From contig JACVRA010000200.1 in assembly GCA_019828545.1 (NCBI GenBank), positions 62,262 to 126,261 on the forward strand: a DNA stretch of 64,000 bases, given 5' to 3'. Both the position numbers and the translations under genes were made by a program. The notes beneath the pieces were generated by a model. That model worked only from the letters and a program-made list of their open reading frames with translations, made no database searches and had not been told where the DNA came from. Below are positions 22,819 through 35,162 of the stretch, piece by piece. The stretch is from Paracamarosporium sp. OC-R06-R3 (taxonomy: Eukaryota; Ascomycota; Dothideomycetes; Pleosporales; Didymosphaeriaceae). How positions within the stretch are numbered: position 1 is the first letter of the stretch; every line of letters begins with the position of its first letter.

Positions 22819-24090
22819 GTGGATTGAGTATCTATGCGGGATCTGGCGCCGGTGTGTCTTTTCTCGATGTGGGAGCCAGCTGCACGCTACCAGGGCAATT
22901 GGCCAATCGCACCAACGACGGCTCTTATACAGGCTTTTGAATCGTGATTAGATCAGCCTTGGATGTGACTACCGCGGCCGCTTGTGCAGCACGTCGACTA
23001 CCGGGACAGGCTCGTCTTCGGCCGTACTACTGGACGGGTGGTAACGATGCGCAGGGCAGTCTGAGGCCACGCGATAGCGATCCAGTCCCGCTTGCTGGAC
23101 GGGCTCCGGGCAAGCCAGAGCAGCCTGGAGCCTGAGGTTCTGCAGAGGGCCAGGCAGTGAATGTGTCGTGTCTGCTGCCGTGAAGCCTCGCGTGCGGCGG
23201 GGCACGCTTCTCTCGTAGAATCGAGCGACCCTGTCGATCCACATTGGAATGACGAGTACGCGTGACGTTGGCGTCGATTGAGCCGTGCCTCTGTGCGGAA
23301 GGACAACGACTATCACCCACCAGCTGCCGTCGGGCGACGCTTAAAAGCTGCCCTTCCAACCAAGAGTCGTATGCATCTGCGAGTGAATTAACACGCACAA
23401 TAAGCAGTAGCGTGACAATTGCTGCTGCCCAGGCCCACTCTGCGTGCTCCGTACTTATTTGCTGCATTACCCCTCCTCCAACGCTCTGGCACCGACTCCC
23501 CCGTGGCCTGTCTCGACTCTGCTCGCCAAAACCCTCTTCTACACGGTGAGCATTGCCGGCCAGTTGATGCGTTCGAGTGTCCCGAAACTGACGCGAGAGC
23601 TCCAGAGCCCGCTGCACGGTACGGACCTGCTGTGGGTGCGGCCCGATTAATCGGAACCTCGGGCAGATCTTATCGTTGGAGGGGTCCTTGCTACGAACAA
23701 CGGCTTTCCAAGCTTCACGTCGCCCGCCCGCCTCAACGCCCACGACACGCAGCTCTTGAACACGACACCCATCGCGTCCAGTGTCTGAGTTGGCAGGCAG
23801 CAGCACGCCGACCCGCCCACCCAGAGCCCGCTCGCCCAATCGCCCAATCGCACGCCGGTGCAGCGCTCGGGGCTCATAGCGACGAAACATTATTCACCCT
23901 GTCCTTGTCCCTGCCCAGCAGCCCAACGAGAGCCACGACAGGCGCCGCATTTACCCTTTTCCTGCTCGCGCAGACAGAAGATAAACACAGCTCACAACAC
24001 CAAGCCCTCTGCCTCAACAGCGGCTTTCTACCCCCCCGCCCACGTCATCTGCATTCCGAACCCACTGCTCCCAGCAGATCGCCGCCCACC
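22819..24090. other. Divergent intergenic region, SFM1 / IGO1
   Basis: Shared upstream DNA. Long GC-rich frames exist on both strands (23027-23890 minus, 287 codons with one hydrophobic stretch; 23419-24168 plus, 249 codons). They overlap each other, are Arg/Pro/Ser-rich and resemble no family I know; I treat them as chance frames. Confidence 0.45.
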
Positions 24091-24661
24091 ATGAACCCGC
24101 ACCAGCAGAACAAAGTGGACATCAGCGTACGTCACCGGCGCACCCCCTGCGCCCCCGTCCAGCTATAGGGGCTTCTTCCTGCGCTGCAGCCAAGCAAGAA
24201 AACATGACTTCTAACGCGACGATACAGAAGCTCTCTCCGGATGAGGCTCGGCTCTTCCGCCTCTACGGAAAGCTGCCCAACAAGAAGGACCTGCTGCAGA
24301 ACAAATTGAAGGTACGCAGCGCGCTGGACAAAGCATCCGCCGCGCTTCGCTAACAGCTACCCCGCAGGAGCGCAAGTACTTCGACAGCGGCGACTACGCT
24401 CTCTCCAAGGCCGGCAAGGCCTCAGACATCGGCGTCACCTCCATCGGCCGCGAGCACCCCGTGCCGGAGAAAATCCCCCACGTTGCCCCGCCCGCGCACA
24501 ACGGACAGACCCAGAACCAGAATGGCCAAGAGAAGGGTCTCACCAGCGGCAGCCCTGTCAAGGAGAACACCTTCCTGCACCGCGAGACGAGCCTGAACAG
24601 GGAAACGTCGGCTGAAGACTTCGAGAAGGACGAGAACAAGGAGGAGACTGCCCAGGCATAG
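24091..24661 (+). CDS. IGO1: Endosulfine/ARPP-19 family PP2A regulator (IGO1-like)
   Basis: When phosphorylated by a Greatwall-type kinase (Rim15 in yeast), endosulfines inhibit PP2A-B55 and promote quiescence and mRNA protection. Exons 24091-24126, 24228-24311, 24368-24661; introns 101 and 56 bp; 414 nt, 137 aa. The N-terminus MNPHQQNKVDIS joins KLSPDEARLFRLYGKLPNKK. The diagnostic phospho-motif KYFDSGDYALSKAG (Ser in FDSGDY) starts exon 3. The remainder is a disordered Gln/Asn/Glu-rich tail ending in EETAQA. A second Ser-Pro in GSPVKENTF may be a CDK-type site (inference). The upstream neighbour SFM1 is divergent. Confidence 0.95.
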
Positions 24662-27369
24662 TCTCCGCTCCGCGTTCTCTATCCCGCTCTGTGAGTCACG
24701 CTAAGCCATGTATCGCACGCAAGACCCGCGCTCATTACATGCAACCCAGACACCTCCGATATGACCCCGTTCCGTCCCTTTCGACCGGTATCAATCAAAA
24801 TACGGCCTCTGGCGTAGTCAGTCTGCCTATCGCACTCCGTCACGGCCTCACTTGTTTCGGCGTCTATAGGACTGCACTTGGCGTTTGGCGTGACCTTCAG
24901 ATTCAGTGTCTAGACGACGACTTCCGTCCACGCTGCATACAGTGCAGCTTAGTTTGTTTTTCCTCTCCAAATCACAGGTTGCTTGACTGGACTTAGCTCG
25001 ACTCTTGCGCTGAGCTCTGCCGGCTACCACCCATCTATCTCCTTGCTTTCAATCAGTCAGCGCGTTGGATCCAAGGACGCACATGGCGTGGCGTGGCGAG
25101 ATTTTACCCCTTTCCATGTATACTTGTTTTGTGGTGGTCGTTGTGTGGGGGAGAAGGAGATTCCGCTGGTATGGGCAGATGCGTAGCGTGTGTGTGCGAG
25201 CGACGAAACGGCCGTTTTTGCGCTGCTGCTGATGGTGTGTCTGTGGGGATGGCGCTTGTAGGTATACAGAATGAATGATGGATTGTTTACCTCCTTTTTT
25301 GCACTTGTGCGTGTGCTTGTGCTTGCGCTGGTTATGTTCTTCTCGCTGTTGATTGTTACACTACTCTCTCACGCTCCTACCCATCTATTCATCCATGCGA
25401 ACAAGCAGTAGGGTCCTCTCACTTCCTTCCCCAAAGAGTCGATACGACATACTCAAGTCTAAACGCTTTCTTCTAAGCTGTATGAGTTCATGCCTGCCTA
25501 GCTTTACGCATTCCCCCAAAGGAAAAAGCACGTGCTCTATCCAGCCATCCACATCACCACAACACAACACAGCCTAAAATAAACGTCAATGCCAGCACTA
25601 ACACTAAACATCGCGTACTCCCTCGCTCGCTCGCTCGCTCTTCGTACGATGAGACATGATATCATACCGTGATATACCAAATAATACGAAGTAACACCAA
25701 ATCTAAATTAACGCAGTACTTCGACGTGCATGTTTTTAACACGCTCTATCCAGCAACTAATCAACCTATCAACTGATTGACTAAGTACCCTTCTTTCTCT
25801 CTTGTTTAAGGCCGTGGGGACACGTGGGGACACGTGGGGACACGGACACGGACACGTGGGGACACGGACACGGACACGAGCGCACGCTTAGTGAGGTATG
25901 GAGATCAAATAGCTGTGTGGTCTTGATGTGCATATTTGTGTTCGCATGCGTGTTCGCACTACTTAGCATTCTATGCCAACGAGAGCGGGAGAAAGGAAGG
26001 AAGGCGGTGAGGTGCCTGCGTGTGTGGAGTTAGATTGCGTAGGTAAGCATTTAGTCAATAGATTTAGACGTGAGATAGGCTGGGGTTGGGGTTGGGGTGT
26101 ATGTTGACAAAACAAAAGAAGGCATGAAATCAACAGAAGATGATTTGATGATTGTGGTTTGTCAAAAGTCTGATGTCTCGATTGACGAGCACCGTGTGAC
26201 GTCGTAGGCGTCACGTGTGGGGCGTGTGGTAGACAGGAAGGAAGGAAGGAAGGGAAGTATATGGTATGGTGGAGCATGGTATACGGGGGGGGGCAGGAAG
26301 GACGAGATACGTGTGATAGTGGATGGTGTCTGGGACTTGGGTTGTTTTCGCTCGTATGAGGGGGAAATATTAAGAAGTAGAGTATGTGTTGTGGGTTTCG
26401 TACTGGTGCTTTTGCATACGACTAGGGACTCTGAAAGCAGAGACTCTATGCTGCTCCATCAGATGTCGTACAGCCGTAAATGGTGATTTAGTACCGTGAT
26501 TGGTGGAAGTAGCACGCATTGCAGCGTGTTCTGCACTGCTGATGAGAATATTTAGTTTGTTGGGATGTTTTCTGTTCTACATAGTACAGCAGCTGGTAAC
26601 AAAGCTGTGATTATCAGTATTTTTTAGAAGGCACTTCGTGCTTATAACGATTTTCAGGCCATGCCTGAATTTAAGGCTACACGCAGCTGACGGACACGTC
26701 TAAAGGTCTGAATGTCCGCGAAAAATTTGATATAGTCTGCTCAGAGTCCTTTAGCGGATAGAATATACAGTAGGAATAGAGGTATCGGTAGCTATGGCAA
26801 AAGGGTAATGCAAATGTTTTGCTATAAAACTGATGCTTTTAAAGCCATCTAGAAGCAGCCTCGAATATCAAGCACATGAAGAACTTGTAAGTTCCGGGCA
26901 CATCTTGGAGCCAAAGAAAAACAGGAATTGAAACACCGAAGCATGACTGGACGAAGATCGGTTTTTTGGGACTCATATGCCGAGATACTGTTTAGAGCGG
27001 TGCAAAATCCGTGAAGAGCCAGTTTCAAAATCTGTTCACCTTAAAAAAAAACCAACAAACTCCACGCATTGATACAATTTCCCAAGGTCAGAGTCTTCAA
27101 CGCAAGTTTAGAAGCCACAGACATCAACGTTTGGCCAAGTGTCTACAAGTGGTGAGGAGATTGTATATTCTTCGACGATAGAATTTGATCGATTCCAGCG
27201 GAACGAAGAGTACAGTCAAATCCGACAAGATGATTGAGCCAAGGAAAACGTTCGAGAGAGATCGCGCCGCACGTTTTGGAAGTTCTATTGCATTTGGAAT
27301 GATTGCGTCTGTCACTTCCAGCCCTTTGCCACCGAAGCATTGCGCATCAAATGTGTTCAACTAAATCAC
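24662..27369. other. Long gene-free stretch after IGO1
   Basis: IGO1 3' flank, then 2.7 kb without a supported gene. It holds a CGCT microsatellite (about 25,618-25,641), the GGGGACACGT minisatellite, a GGAA run (about 26,235-26,255) and AT-rich DNA from 26,480. Open frames are under 105 codons and low complexity. Confidence 0.5.
25814..25878. repeat. Minisatellite of GTGGGGACAC and GGACAC units
   Basis: Three copies of GTGGGGACAC, two of GGACAC, then a compound second round: a 65-bp higher-order tandem array. Confidence 0.85.
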
Positions 27370-27920
27370 GATGACGGGTCATCAGAGGAGTGCATCCTAC
27401 CAGGATGTGAACTCAATACGCGTCATTATGCGAAGCGAAACTTGAAGAATCACATTCACACAGTGCACAAAAAAGGTTCATTTGTCTAAAGTGGATCTGG
27501 GTGCATGTCAATTCTTCACGCAACCATTGGAAAATATATATTGGAAAGATAAATTTGCCGGAATTCGAGGAAGAGCAGGAGAAAAGTGATATAGAGTAGA
27601 ACTGAGCTGAGGCATGTAGAGCGTCCTCTTTCGCGTAACGATACCGACGTCAAGCCGTATCATATTAACCAAGTGAAGAAAACACGCTCGTGGTGCGCAT
27701 TCATACATATGGATTTGTTAAAACAACATCTTAGGCGTTGGCATGGTCTTCGCAGAGGCACCAGGCCCTACAGATGCAGTGGCTTAATAGAGGGGGTCCT
27801 TACACGACTTAATGGACAGGTTTGAAGAGCTTCAGTCTAGTCACGGAAGATTGTCCGTCTAAGTTGTTTTTGACCAAGTCGAAGCTAGTTCGACACTTGA
27901 TGAGATTTCATAGCCAGAGA
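27370..27920 (+). pseudogene. Decayed C2H2 zinc-finger gene
   Basis: Three zinc-finger-like fragments on the plus strand. First (27388-27480): CILPGCELNTRHYAKRNLK followed by NHIHTVH, with cysteines at 27391 and 27406 and histidines at 27451 and 27466, like fungal fingers with a YARxxNL...HixTVH pattern. Second (27709-27790): DLLKQHLRRWHGLRRGTRPY, the typical finger end plus linker. Third (27846-27910), in another frame: CPSKLFLTKSKLVRHLMRFH. Stops and frame changes separate them, and no intact domain spans the region. I read it as a relic of a multi-finger gene, possibly extending upstream to 27,100 and downstream to 28,200, where a 126-codon frame continues. An active gene with unusual introns is the less likely alternative. 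Confidence 0.55.
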
Positions 27921-28706
27921 TCCGCGGATTGGCGGGTCCTAAGGCATGAATGGCATGTACGGATTGACGATTTCCTGGTCGCGAAGCAAAAATCGGTCGT
28001 AGCGAAATGCACAAGGGCTATTATAGTAGGCATAAAGGGAAGAGACGGGATGAAAGAACATGCAATAAACGCTGGGAAAGAAGTAAAGACCTTGGACAAT
28101 GCACGCCCTGCTAAAGTGCGTCGGAGGCCAAAGGATAGGTTCGAAGTCTGCAAGCTTGGCGGCAGGATTCATATTTCGAGAGCCAAAAGACCAGTTAGAT
28201 AAGAACAAAAACAGAGCTCTTACCTTCAGCAGTAGCTCTCACGCATCAACAAGCGGTTCATATAGTGACTTCAAAGAGAACCTCATCCTCAAAGCTGGGC
28301 AGTTTTACCGTTGGCTGGAATGAATTGATATACCTAGGTATGTCTATAGTGCGTGGTATTCTTATCGTTAACCGTAGTTTTAAGCTAACTCGACATATCT
28401 AGCCGTAAAATTCGACAAGCGTACAGCAAAAAAGACTGGTTGCTGAGTCGGAGGACGAGGACGCGACAGACGTTGACGCTGGTGGATATGAGCGAGTTGC
28501 GTACGGCCTTATCCCTCCCATAGTCTGAGGTCTCATGGTGTCTTTGTAGCAAACAATTCCATTTTGATCATCCTGTGAATGAATGATGCAGGTGCTACGG
28601 AAGATTCCTAAAAGCCCATTGGTAGCATGTGCTCCTTATGAATCCAAGAACCCCATTCCCCGATATGATGAATTTGAACCGTGAACCGTTAACACATTGG
28701 CAGCGA
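27921..28706. other. Region between zinc-finger relic and eL13
   Basis: The 27822-28202 plus frame ends here; the rest is the 3' flank of eL13. No independent gene seen. Confidence 0.4.
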
Positions 28707-29742
28707 TTATTTCTTCGCGGCCTTCTCCTCCTCAGCCTTCTCTTGGGCACGCTTGGCACGGACACCAGCAAGACGAGCATCAGAACGAGCCTTGCGTAGC
28801 GTTCTGAACGCATCCTCGGTGGCAGTGACAGAGCCTATGCTGACCTCCTCGAATTCGGCCTTGCGAGGGACAGGGAAGGCGGCGTTGACGGAGGAAGCAA
28901 CGTTCTCGCCCTTCTTAGCAGCGCGCACATCATCGACAGACGCATCGCCGTTCTTGACTGCACCAGAACGGCGCGGGAAGAGGATCAACCGCTGCTTGTA
29001 CTCGAGGAGACGGTCCACGTTTGCCTTCAAGGACTCTTCGGAGAGGTTGGCACGACGGTGGTCGACGGAGATACCGATGGAGCGTGCGAAAGGAACCGAG
29101 AGACCAGCAGCCTAGATTGACATCAGTATATACGGACTGGTTCTAAGAGGAAATGCCATACCTTGACCTCAGCGAGTGTGAATCCCCGTCCAAGGCGGAC
29201 CTTGCGGTTGTGCTTGATAGCTGTACCGAAATGCGTCAATATGTATTCAGCTATCACCACTACTCTCGAAGCGAGTCCGAGAGGAGAATAATCTGGTTGA
29301 ACGTACTGGGGCAGCGGACTACGGGCCGCAGAGAATCGGTCGGTCGTGGGGCTTGCTGGGCAGCCTTCGCCTGACGCGCATCGCGACGAGCCTTTTTCCT
29401 GCCAGGCTTTTGCAGTGTCAGCATCTGCAACCGGTGCCACTAGCCTTAAAGCAACTTGCAGAGAGAAATTACCTGGTTGAAGTGCACACGGACGCGCCTC
29501 TGCCAATCCTTGTGGAAATGGCCGTTCTACAGGCACAATCAGCATCGTACAAACGGACGGCAAAGCGACTGGCGAGAGTTGTGAAGACAGTGCGGGATTT
29601 CGCGTCGTAGAAGGCATTGAAGAACTTTCTAGCCTGCGCGCTCAGTCGGAATCAGCTCTTACTGCCTCAAGTCAGTAGGTTGTTAAGCTACATGGGTTCA
29701 ATACTATTTACCCGGGAGAACGTTGTTGTGCTTCACAGCCAT
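28707..29742 (-). CDS. RPL13: 60S ribosomal protein eL13
   Basis: Large-subunit ribosomal protein. Exons: 29742-29712 (MAVKHNNVLP), 29526-29473 (NGHFHKDWQRRVRVHFNQ), 29406-29307 (PGRKKARRDARQAKAAQQ, then PRPTDSLRPVVRCP), 29220-29162 (IKHNRKVRLGRGFTLAEVK), 29111-28707 (AAGLSVPFARSIGISVDHRR to EKAEEEKAAKK). Introns 2-4 are canonical and keep frame. At the end of exon 1 the sequence is CTC CCG G/GTAAAT: the only usable GT donor leaves one G too many, so the exons sum to 649 nt rather than 648 and the frame shifts. Without that one base the product is 215 aa and matches eL13 throughout. Since the protein is essential, an extra base in the assembly, or an unrecognised splice choice, is more likely than a dead gene. 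Confidence 0.93.
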
Positions 29743-32531
29743 CTTGGTAGGTTGCGAGCAATTGACGGACGGTGGTGAGGTTGGCGGTGTTGTGTCGTGA
29801 TTGTGCGCTTGAATTTTGGAGCGGCGCACTCAAGCGAAGGGCTGCTCGCTTAGCTTAGCTTGACGCTAGTCCCTGGGCGGACGCCAATCACGTGCCCGTT
29901 CCAAGGCGGGGTTTGTGGGCAGCGTGGCTTAGAGGTGGCAAGGCTTCCCGTTCGCCCTTGAGCAGGATGCTGGCGGATTGTTAGTAGTTAAGTTGGTGAC
30001 AATTGGCAAATGGCCGCTGTTGCATGTTTTTTTGGAACTTCTGTGTCCTGTGCAAGCGCTTTGTGGGCCCTGCGTTGCTTGTTTCTAGCGATCCTCCACT
30101 AGTTTTATTTCCATCCTTTTTTCCCGAGTTTGTAGGTCATCTTGTGGAAAGAAAGATGGGTAAGCACTGGGGAAGGTGAGAGCGTGTCAAGGTGAGTGAG
30201 CAAAGCAATAGGTACTCGCTGGCTTGGTTTGGCATAGGATCAAAGCGGGCAAAAAATGATGATGAGTGTCGTGTGTTGATGCAGTGGGGTGAGGGGTGAA
30301 TGGGAGGTAGGTAGGTGCGTATAGAGCACGGTTCTGGTGAATGTGTATAAGAGGCTAATCGAGTTGGTAAGATAAGAGTGATAGTGGTAATCTGTAGACT
30401 CTAGGTATACCTAGTTGTACAGTTGGCGAGTATTACAAATGTAAAGAAGAAAGAAGATTGAGGGGGTGCGCGTTCGTCTTGGTGGTTGCATGACGATACA
30501 ATGCCGTACGTCCTGACATTGCGGAGCTCGAGCCTCGGTGTAACGGTAACAAGGGTAAGATTAGGCATAGAGTATGGAAATGTATGCAATCTCGATGCTG
30601 TGTCGAATCTAAACTCAAGAGGGTGGTGATTGTCAAGACCCAAGCTGTGGAATGCTGGTCTGTGAGTGTCGTGAGAGTTTGAGTGGGTGACTCAAATGTG
30701 AACTCTCGGGACTACTAGTTCAAGATGGGTAGAGGAGTAGTCGGAAGGAAGCGAGAGGCCGGGATACACATGTTGGGGTGGACATTCGCACGGATCACGT
30801 GATATTTTAGCACGAGGCTCCTCTGTCTACAACTCGAATCTGTAAAGAGAGCAGAATGACGCTTATACAATGTGGCATTATTAAGGACCCATGTCGTCGC
30901 TTTCTTCATGTGGGTTTTGCTAAGGCACGTCAGCTCAGTAGTCACGCTTGATGTGTGAGTGAAGGCAAAACCTGCTGAAGGAAGTTTCCAATATGTTTCC
31001 ATATCGATGATGTTGTTAATAAGTTGGAGCTGGTAAAGTGGATTAGGAAAGGTCTTCAAGAACAATAAGATTGAGGGTATGGAGCCATGATGGATAACGT
31101 GGTAGTGATTTTGTTAGATCTGGTGAAGCGAAAGATTGGAGCCGCTGGGTCCAAAGTGATTATAATATTGGATTAGTAGTATGAATATTATTCAGGTATC
31201 TTCTGTATCTACCTCTAGTTAGTCATAAACAATCGTGAGCTTCTCTTCAAAGCCCTCGAAGCTCGTCTTTTCTTTTGTATTCAACATCAGTATGCTCTGA
31301 AAGATTCACGTGGCGTGTACATATTGATAGTTGTGACATGCAATGTGTTGGGAGGCATTGATTGTAAACCATTCTATGGAGAATAAGAGTTCGGAGTTAC
31401 AGAGACATAGGCATGTTGCTTGATACTACGTTACTTTAAAACTCTCGATTGTTTTCATTTTCAATAAACTAACAGACGATACAGTCCTAGCCATGCTCAT
31501 CGAAATCATGCAATTGAAACCTTTAGCTCTCAGATATTAGCCTGCCATAGTGTTATTGTATGCACAATCAGCAAGTTGCTGTGATGGTACTTTACTTCGT
31601 ACTAGGTCGATAGTAGGTCGGAATGCCATGAAACCTAGATGTTGAGACGACCTATTATATTCCTACAGTAGAGTATCTAACAGCATTCATTCAGCATGCA
31701 ATACTCGAGCATTCTTGCACTGAATACTGTCTTCAAGGACTCGTGGGTGCGTAATTACATATTTGCTATAACAAGCTGAAATTTGTGTAGAACAAGATTA
31801 GTTCAACCACTTTAACAATACAATTCTTCAAATCAACCTTACATTGCTATATCGCAACTAGATCAATGTGCAACCAGTTGTTGAAAATAATTCTGGTAAT
31901 GCAGCAGATCTCCCTTCCATTTTCTCAATACCCCTCCATCGATACCAATTATTTGCAGGATGTTTAGAGTGGTGCTTAGACTGCTTGATAAGTACGATTC
32001 GAGACCCTATGACGTGGTTAGAAAACGAAGGAAGCGAACACTGTGTTCCTTGCGTTCTGTGAATATAAGCCATGTATATCGAATTATTTGTAAGCTAGGG
32101 AGCCGGGGCGAGGATAGGAAAATTCTACCGTTTGAGATGAACTTCCGGCTACCTTGTTGAGCTTTGGCAAAAAAGCGGGTTGTGTACTACCCGATGTTTT
32201 CGTAAACCAAGATAGACGGGCTGCTCTAAGCCCTAATGTTCCTGCCATTCCACTAACCTCATTGTTGACTTCCAAGTCTTTCGATCCTGACACGCTATTA
32301 ACATTGTTGTGATTCAATGCTCGGGGCATTCGGTTGCGATGATAGTTTGTCGACAATTCCCCAAAACGTGCACGATTTTGTGCTGTTGTCTTTCGTGTGA
32401 AGATACACAAGATTATCAACACACAAACTAAAGTTGCTAGCTCGGTGGTGCATAAGCTTAATAGCCTGAATTAGATACCAGCAATACTAGGAAGCTGTTG
32501 ACAAGGAGAACAATCCACAATGCGATTCAAG
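29743..32531. other. eL13 promoter and gene-poor AT-rich DNA
   Basis: eL13 upstream DNA to about 30,200, then AT-rich sequence to 32,531. Frames (30401-30643, 30715-31065, 32084-32422, all minus) show no motif or codon pattern I trust. No RNA gene recognised. Confidence 0.45.
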
Positions 32532-33008
32532 CTATTGTGCCTTCCTCAAAGATCTCTGTGGTGGATTGGTGCCAACCCTGCCGAACACTACGTCGTATCT
32601 GGGTCTATAGTCTGAAGAGACGAAGAATTCCGTAGACTGTACATGTCTATCTTGCTCCGCACACCAGACCAATTCTGTGTATCCACTGACACCCTTCTTT
32701 GTCCGGATAAGCCGTCGCTTTCCCTCATCAATCGGATAGATAGGCTTTTTGAGGATTTCGGTAACCAAGTATTGCGAGACGACGTTCTCGTCGGTCGAAT
32801 CATCGTAGGATACGGCTGCTGACCTCCAGACATGTGCCCCATCGTCAGAGTTGGCGTTGATATCTATAGTATGTAGTCTTTGGTTTGTACGTCTCCGAAG
32901 CTTGTAACATGTCAGCGGTAGATCGTTAGCTCTTCGCATTCTACACGCTACCGAGGCGAGACGAACCTTTGGTTTATGTTGTGGTATTCTTGGAAGGCAT
33001 AAGAACAT
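32532..33008 (-). CDS. Lone retropepsin-like domain protein (hypothetical)
   Basis: A 158-codon frame starting with ATG at 33008. The middle reads SYDDSTDENVVSQYLVTEI, which fits the active-site strand of retropepsin-like domains (D-S/T-G followed by N-x-V/I-S), here with DST in place of DSG. The end reads EFFVSSDYRPRYDVVFGR, the usual closing strand with a hydrophobic DV-V/I-x-G. Fungi, especially Dothideomycetes, carry many short single-copy genes of this kind, probably domesticated from gag-pol proteins. An upstream open segment on the same strand (33489-33874) might be an earlier exon, but the only obvious intron there is too short (about 31 bp). Activity is unlikely without the Gly. Single exon, partial or decayed; confidence in the domain is moderate. 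Confidence 0.45.
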   Translation of the reverse strand: MFLCLPRIPQHKPKVRLASVACRMRRANDLPLTCYKLRRRTNQRLHTIDINANSDDGAHVWRSAAVSYDDSTDENVVSQYLVTEILKKPIYPIDEGKRRLIRTKKGVSGYTELVWCAEQDRHVQSTEFFVSSDYRPRYDVVFGRVGTNPPQRSLRKAQ

Positions 33009-34054
33009 TCTGCGCCTAGATTTTAAGCAGTACTGTGCAATATCCGTGGGATGTGTAAGTTTGGTGTGTGCGGTGTCGAAACTGCAAGCGCTGGCTCAAC
33101 CAGACCAAACCGGGCTGAGCAGTCAGCCTGATAGGTGGTGCAGATGTCATTGATGGCATTGGTGGGTCAGAATTTTGTGGCTATGAGCACAGAATTCCAA
33201 CCCAGGTTTGTGTAACCTGGGGTGGCACTGTGCAGATCATGCAAAGATACTATTGGCTATCGGTGCGTTACACTGCAGGTCATCTGGAAAGCACGGTCCC
33301 TTTCAATGACCGGTGGCTTTCACCGCGATGTTTCCCATTGGCTTAAAAACCCCATGTTGCGTGAGTTGATCCAGGTGTGCATTATCTGTCAGAAGAGGCT
33401 TGGGCCTAATTGGTTCAGCAATGCGCACAGCTACATGCCGGTGAACGCGAATTCAAATTACGCCAACGTTATCGTGAGCCAATCAAATTCACGAACACCC
33501 CACCATCACAATTAGAGTCAGATCGCTGGTATCACGGGGTTCCTGTGGTTCGAGGATGATGTCCGCTCTTTGCTGGCTCTTGGCTGCCACTGCTGCCTCC
33601 GCGCTGCTACGGGTCCTGCCCCTGTAGTGCTCAAAAGTTGGCCTGAAGCTCACACTAACGTCGTTCAATGTTGTTTCTATATCTGCCAACAAGAACAACT
33701 TCCAAAGTACCTACCATTTTTTTCCCCGTAAGCTTTGGTTTTATTCCCGAGCTTCCAAGACTCGAGACGCTTCATACGCGTTCGCAGCCTTGCGAATTTG
33801 GCTCTTGGAAATGCACTCTTAAAAGTAGGCGGACGACCGATTGACTTCCGTTTCCAATGGTTGGTCATCATCAAAAGGCTTCCGGTGAATCTTTAGGCTC
33901 GTTGCCTGGATCAAGAGGTCCTTCTTGACCACCTGCTTATGCTCATATGGAGGAGGTAGCCTTTAGGTGCGATTCAAATCGAACAGTTCTCGTTCTTCAA
34001 TGACTCACATTGACTTTTACTATTGACTAGTACTATCAGCTCAAATTGCTACCA
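33009..34054. other. Spacer between retropepsin-like gene and DUF6594 gene
   Basis: Divergent upstream region. Holds short open segments on the minus strand (33489-33698, 33677-33874), rich in Arg/Lys, and one on the plus strand (33222-33515) with no recognised domain. Confidence 0.4.
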
Positions 34055-35162
34055 ATGAACGCCAACTATTCCTCACCGCCTACACCAGCATGCTACCCAA
34101 TGACATCAGTAGAGACAGAGACGAGAGAGCCAAGCAATTCTTCTTCCGGAAAACCGAAAGGCTATCCGATGCTAGCGGCACAAATAGAGCAGCAACCAGA
34201 AATGGCTATGTTCCGTCGGTTCGGAGCACTCAATGCTGAAAACCTTCTCTATCTACAAGCAGAACTCGTGTTGCTTGAAGATGAGCTGCGGAAGCAGCAA
34301 CTAGAAGATCACAGCAGCAACAACGAAATAAAAACGAAATATGCTCTGAACTGGTACCACCTGCGTAATTCCCGAAGCAATGGCGACTCAAAGCAGCTGG
34401 ATTTAGTACATATGATCAGGGAGACATTGTGGCAGTATAGTACGAACCTTAATGCATGGGTTATGACCGTATCCGTTGCTGATCTTCGAAATAGACGAGG
34501 CGCTCATACAACAATCTCGTGTGCTATCATATCCAGAACCAGATCAATACGACCTCACTTATATGCAGAGATTTCTACATAGCAAACAGCATATGAATCT
34601 CTCACTTCTCGGGCCCGATGCTACAATATGGGGCTCCCTTTCAGAACCATACTCGTACAGTCCTGATCTTACCACATTATGCCCTAGAAAGAAAGAAGAC
34701 CCCTTCTCTAACTGGGTAGTGGACAACGCGATCACAAAATTGGTCCGTTACGGCTGCGCGTGCTTTATGAAGTCATCGCGAGCGGACATGCGTGGCATCA
34801 TCGGCTATGAAGATGTCAAAGTGCTGCAGGTTACATATTGGATGACGAGCGTGATCGCATCTTTACTCCCAATAGGCTCAATAGTCATCTTGTACAAGGT
34901 TCACTCCATGGCTGCTAGACTAGGCATCATCGCGGCCTTCAACGTCCTAGTGTCTCTCTGCTTGAGCATTTTTACAAATGCTAAGCGCGCAGAGGTCTTC
35001 GCGATAACTGCAGCGTTAGTTGTGCTCTTCTTATGTGTATTCAAAACTAATAATAGAGCAGGTTCGCCGCCGTTCAGGTCGTATTCGTTAGTGCGGAGAA
35101 ATCGTGATGGGATAAACATAGGCTTTGTGTGGTCAAGTGTCAGTCTGGTAACAGGACTGTAG
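34055..35162 (+). CDS. DUF6594-type membrane protein
   Basis: Fungal-only family of unknown function with a soluble N-terminal part and C-terminal transmembrane hairpins. Exons 34055-34439 and 34495-35162, intron 55 bp (GTACGA ... AAATAG); 350 aa. The junction rebuilds LWQYNEALIQQSRVLS, the family's conserved Y-x-E-A-L segment. N-terminal landmarks are GYPMLAAQI, then MFRRFGALNAENLLYLQAEL followed by a Glu/Gln-rich coiled coil. The C-terminus has three predicted membrane spans: VTYWMTSVIASLLPIGSIVI, ARLGIIAAFNVLVSLCLSIF and VFAITAALVVLFLCVF. The start is the ATG at 34055. The tail after the last span is about 30 residues longer than I would expect. Members often sit beside HET genes; here it lies between two retropepsin-like genes. 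Confidence 0.8.

Noticed and set aside
23027..23890. 287-codon minus-strand frame between SFM1 and IGO1
   Set aside because: Overlaps a 249-codon frame on the other strand, GC-rich and Arg/Pro-rich, no domain, and it occupies a divergent promoter region.
29123..29617. 164-codon minus-strand frame over eL13 exons
   Set aside because: It reads eL13 exons and introns in the wrong frame; the eL13 exons explain the region.
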